NCBI RefSeq assembly: GCF_901000735.1
Contig: NC_081544.1
Location: 28,576,095 to 28,640,094 of the forward strand
Direction: 5' to 3'
Source of the DNA: Corylus avellana
Taxonomy: Eukaryota > Streptophyta > Magnoliopsida > Fagales > Betulaceae
Length of the DNA stretch: 64,000 nt
Shown: positions 60,892 to 64,000 of the stretch, one piece after another
Numbering within the stretch: position 1 is the first letter of the stretch
How the letters are laid out: every line of letters starts with the position of its first letter
Notes under the pieces: model-generated
The model's input: the letters and a program-made list of their open reading frames with translations, nothing else
The model's database searches: none
What the model was told of the DNA's origin: nothing
Program-made: the position numbers and the translations under genes

Positions 60892-61464
60892 GGAGTAGAA
60901 GGGGAATGAGAGATTTGCTCCATCTTTCTCTCAAAACTGTTTTATGAGGAGAAAGGCCGAGAGACAGCTTCTAGGGTTTTTATAACAAATTTATATTACA
61001 AAACCTAATAACTCAACCTGTTATGAAATTATAAGTTTATTCCAAATAACGGAAACAAAACATAATGTAAAAAACTATTTTTTTTTAGAAATTGGCCATC
61101 CCTTACCAAGTGAAGGACGGATTCCCCTCGCATGGAGGGCAACTAGCTGCGCCTATAGTTTAACAAAGTGAATGGTGCCCCCATTTTTAATTTGAGAATA
61201 TAATTATAATTTTACAATATTGCGAGTCATCGTCCATGTTACGTGCCAATGGTTGTGTTGTGGATTTTGAGTTAAAAGCTTATCACCCAATTAGATAATT
61301 TGTTTAATTTATGTTCATTTATTTTTCGAATGAGTTTTAGCTATTCACAAGCTACTCAATTAATTTAGTCATTCCATATATAAAGTAAATGTGGTGATTA
61401 TTTAATTTTTTTAAAAAAATTAATACTAATTATTAGTTATTTAATGATTTTTTTTGTTGAACGG
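60892..61464. other. Spacer, no gene recognised
   Basis: AT-rich intergenic sequence between the gap and SINE copy 2. Confidence 0.5.
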
Positions 61465-61480
61465 AAATCTGAGGATTTTA

Positions 61481-61590
61481 TTTTTATTTTTTTTGACATG
61501 TCCACACAAGAGAAAGGGGATGAAGGATTCGAACTAGTGACTTCTGCTTCATTAGGCGTGGTACAGCCGATTGAGCTACCCCTTGAAAAC
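61481..61590 (-). mobile_element. tRNA-derived SINE, copy 2, with target duplication
   Basis: Minus strand: aaggggtagctcaatcggct (A box), 32 bp later agttcgaatcc (B box), then a short body ending in an A-rich tail. Perfect 16-bp target duplication AAATCTGAGGATTTTA (61465-61480 and 61591-61606). It is inserted in the dispersed repeat also seen at 60298-60405. Confidence 0.85.
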
Positions 61591-61606
61591 AAATCTGAGG
61601 ATTTTA

Positions 61607-61690
61607 TTGATTAAAGATCATGAACATAAAACTCTTTAAAAGCATAGTAAAAAGCTCTTACAGCACAAAGCATAAAACTTTGCAAAGATT
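61607..61690. repeat. Dispersed repeat, copy 2
   Basis: Counterpart of 60298-60405, split by SINE copy 2. Confidence 0.5.
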
Positions 61691-62090
61691 TATTGTTTGA
61701 TTAATTAGAAAAATTAACTCAAATCTTAAATAATTTAATCTCAATTTTATAATCAAAACTCATAATTACAATAATTCAATTTATATTAATTACATTAGGA
61801 ATATCATTTCATTTTATATTTTTAAATACTTAACAAGTTCTCGTTACAAAGTTGAAATAATATTATAAAAATAATAAAAGAGTATGTTTACGAGCTGCTA
61901 TGTTTTTTATAGCCCTAAGCCTAAGTAGTAAATAAGTAATAATTTTTCTTTTTCTTTATTTTATTAAAAAGGTCCTCAAATTCACTTACAAATCCAGCCA
62001 ACCTGGCTTGTTTTCATCCGTAGATTCAGACAGAGACCACAGTGACTCATAAGCCTGCACCGCCACTTCAAAATATCCATGACCTCCTCA

Positions 62091-62098
62091 TATAAATT
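62091..62098 (+). promoter_or_regulatory. Putative TATA box of NOV-C
   Basis: TATAAATT 60 bp before the chosen ATG, followed by a C/T-rich leader. Same layout as NOV-B. Confidence 0.5.
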
Positions 62099-62157
62099 CC
62101 TCACTCAAACCTTTCCCTCCTCTCTTTCACACCTACTTCACTCCGCTCTTTCCCGCT

Positions 62158-62880
62158 ATGTACGGACGCCCCTCTGCCGGCGGCATCCGCTGGGATTCTC
62201 AGCAGCCACCTGCGCAGGCGCAAGCGCAAGCGCAGACGCAGGCGCTGGCGCTGGCACAGGCACAGGCGCAAGCGCTGGCACAGGCACAGGCACAGGCACA
62301 GGCGCAAGCGCTGGCACAGGCGCAGGCGGGCTCACTTCCAAATCCCAATTTCTTCCTCCAAAACCCCAACTTTTACGTCCAAGACCCCACCTTCCTTCAC
62401 CACCTCCTCCTCCAAAACCAAAGCTTCCCGGTCCAAAACCCTGGCTTTCCAATGCAAAACACTTACTTCCCTACCCAAAACCCTAACGTACCTGTCCAAA
62501 ACGCTAACGTACCTGTACAAAATCCTAACCCTAGCCCGCCTCCGCAGAAGCTACCCAATCAAAGGCCCGAGGCCCCGAGTGCCTCGAAGGACCCTTACTT
62601 CCCTACCCAAAACCCTAACCCTAGGCCCCCTCCGCAGAAGCTACCCAATCAAAGGCCCAAGGGCCCGAGTTCCTCGAAGAACTGTAATGAGCTTCTCGAG
62701 CAGGTGGACTGCGCCGTCGCCGAGGCTCGCCGAAAGATTATCGAGGCAGGAGAGAGCGTGACGTCGTGGAAAGTGTCTCAGGATGCGCTGTTGATGCTCA
62801 AGGTCGACTCGTGGAGCTCTCTAGGGTTTAAAATGCAGGCGGTTCCAAATCTTCACCGCCTTATAGTCACGGAAGGGAAG
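62158..62880 (+). CDS. NOV: NOV-C exon 1
   Basis: 241 codons from the ATG at 62158 to GGGAAG|gtaatg. The last 70 residues match NOV-B exon 1 ([47 protein letters not shown]). The N-terminal tail is much longer than in NOV-B: a Gln-Ala repeat (residues about 19-57), then Pro/Asn/Gln-rich repeats (FPTQNPN, PPPQKLPNQRP occurring twice). The rest of the gene lies right of the window. Confidence 0.9.
62211..62328 (+). repeat. Gln-Ala coding minisatellite
   Basis: About 20 six-base units of the form GCRCAGGCR encoding alternating Ala/Gln with Leu interruptions. Absent from NOV-B exon 1. Confidence 0.9.
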
Positions 62881-64000
62881 GTAATGTGGGAGCTATATGT
62901 TTCTTTTTATTATTTACATCTTTCTAGATTAAGTGCCCTGTTTGGTTGCTGAGGAAGTGGAGGAAAACAGTTGTACCTAATCCAACATTGGGCCTTTTGT
63001 GATTGCATTGGAGAGAACTGAAAGCCTTAGGTAATTGCCTTTTTTGGTCTGGAAAGGTTAGGGAAAGAATAGAAAATGAAAATATTGTATAAGTTGGCAT
63101 TCTTCTTTTTAAGGATTTGTGAAGAGTGAATTATGCACGCTGTCGGGGATAATGTGATTCTTTGGCATAGTGATGTCAGCTTTTTAATTTTTGTAAAAAA
63201 GAGAACATAAACAGTAAAATCCATACAGAGGCAAGCCAGGATTTTGGCTTGCAGGGCCCAATGGACTTATGCACGTAGGCATGTGTGTCTATGTGGAGGT
63301 ATGCTTGTATGTATTTATGTATTTTCAATTGGGTTTTTGTATTCATCTTCACATTGTTTTAGTTTCAATTTTTTTGGTTTTCTTAACATTCAAATGGTGG
63401 GGGTGAAGCTCAGCCTGTTAACAGAAAATCTAATTCAACAATCAAATTAAGATATTGAACTTTAGTTATTCATAATTTGTTTCTTAGAACAACAAATGCA
63501 CTTGCTTTGTTGAATCTAGGAGTATTTTCCTTTTTTAGAATTTAGGGGCCGTATCAGACGGAATTGATGGGTGAAAGGTGCTATGCCATGGAGTGAGGAA
63601 TTTCTTGAGTCTCATTTAAGACAACTAAATGCACCTTGAGGCGCTGCTAAAGAATTGTGGGACCTTCTCAAGCGCAAGATAGGCAATTGAGATATTGAGC
63701 TAGCCTATGTTGGATGTTTAACCCTTATTTTTAATCAAAGTTCTGATGAAAAAAGTTATAATCGCAAGCCTCCTTATATTGGCATGGTCAAATATGGCTG
63801 TCTCTAGAGAAGGGCCATAAATGGGAAATTTGCTACAGCATTCTTCCAATTTTTTTTTTTTTTTTTTGAGTAAGTAGCTCTCTTACCTTTTTCTAAAGAA
63901 GTGTAAAGAAACAAGTTTTGGAGGCAGTGGGAGAGTAGAATAAGAAATCACAAATATCAGGCAACTCATACGTGTCTGGGAGATTTGAGTAAGCTTTCTT
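62881..64000 (+). other. NOV-C intron 1 (partial)
   Basis: Aligns with NOV-B intron 1 (for example gtgccctgtttggttgctga, and gtgaagagtgaatt followed by gataatgtgattcttt), without the Mutator-like insertion. A coding-like remnant at 63560-63850 contains stops and matches the one at 10860-11070 in part. No NOV-C exon 2 is reached. Confidence 0.75.

Noticed and set aside
61481..61590. tRNA gene on the minus strand
   Set aside because: It has A and B boxes but no cloverleaf closure, and carries an A tail and target duplication: a SINE.
62156..62452. Minus-strand Pro/Ala-rich open frame opposite NOV-C exon 1
   Set aside because: It is the mirror of the Gln-Ala coding repeat; repetitive DNA keeps several frames open. 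The + frame has conserved NOV sequence downstream.

Overview
The window is plant nuclear DNA, almost certainly from a eudicot and probably a woody species; the species cannot be read from the sequence. Evidence: a NO VEIN (NOV)-type gene family, long AT-rich introns with canonical plant splice sites, plant L1-type LINEs, a Ty1/copia element primed by initiator tRNA-Met, Mutator-like elements and MITEs with 9-bp target duplications, and tRNA-derived SINEs. No bacterial genes, CRISPR array, rRNA gene or functional tRNA gene is seen.

The backbone is a tandem array of three NOV-like genes on the + strand. NOV-A contributes only its last exon (5307-6416); a long LINE with an intact ORF2 (1-5260) sits in the intron before it. 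NOV-B (8695-57821) appears complete. I reconstruct 12 coding exons with compatible phases and about 2609 codons, carrying a sacsin-type GHKL ATPase region in the middle and a DUF3883 (NO VEIN C-terminal) domain at the end. NOV-C begins at 62158 and leaves the window in its first intron. NOV-A and NOV-B share exon and 3' flank sequence; NOV-B and NOV-C share promoter-proximal, exon 1 and intron 1 sequence. This indicates tandem duplication of a whole gene with its flanks.

Region by region: 1-5260 LINE; 5307-6416 NOV-A 3' end; 6417-8694 spacer with a minisatellite and a MITE; 8695-13681 NOV-B exons 1-3 with a Mutator-like insertion in intron 1; 13682-39179 a 25.5-kb intron 3 that is a nest of transposons (LINE B, LINE C, several 5'-truncated LINEs, a copia element, a gene-capturing Pack-MULE); 39180-57821 exons 4-12, with a 3.2-kb Mutator-like element in intron 8 that itself hosts a non-autonomous LTR element; 57822-62157 spacer with SINEs, MITEs and an assembly gap; 62158-64000 start of NOV-C.

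A 4.88-kb segment containing exon 3 (11891-16771) recurs nearly identically at 19464-24344. The first copy ends exactly at a 100-N gap. The simplest reading is two alleles placed end to end by the assembler rather than a real exon duplication. The most notable transposon observations are a covarying 3' stem-loop shared by many LINE copies, a small internally deleted LINE derivative mobilised with its own target duplication, and a Pack-MULE carrying part of what looks like a chloroplast ribonucleoprotein gene. Apart from the LINE and copia proteins, the NOV genes are the only protein-coding genes I can support.
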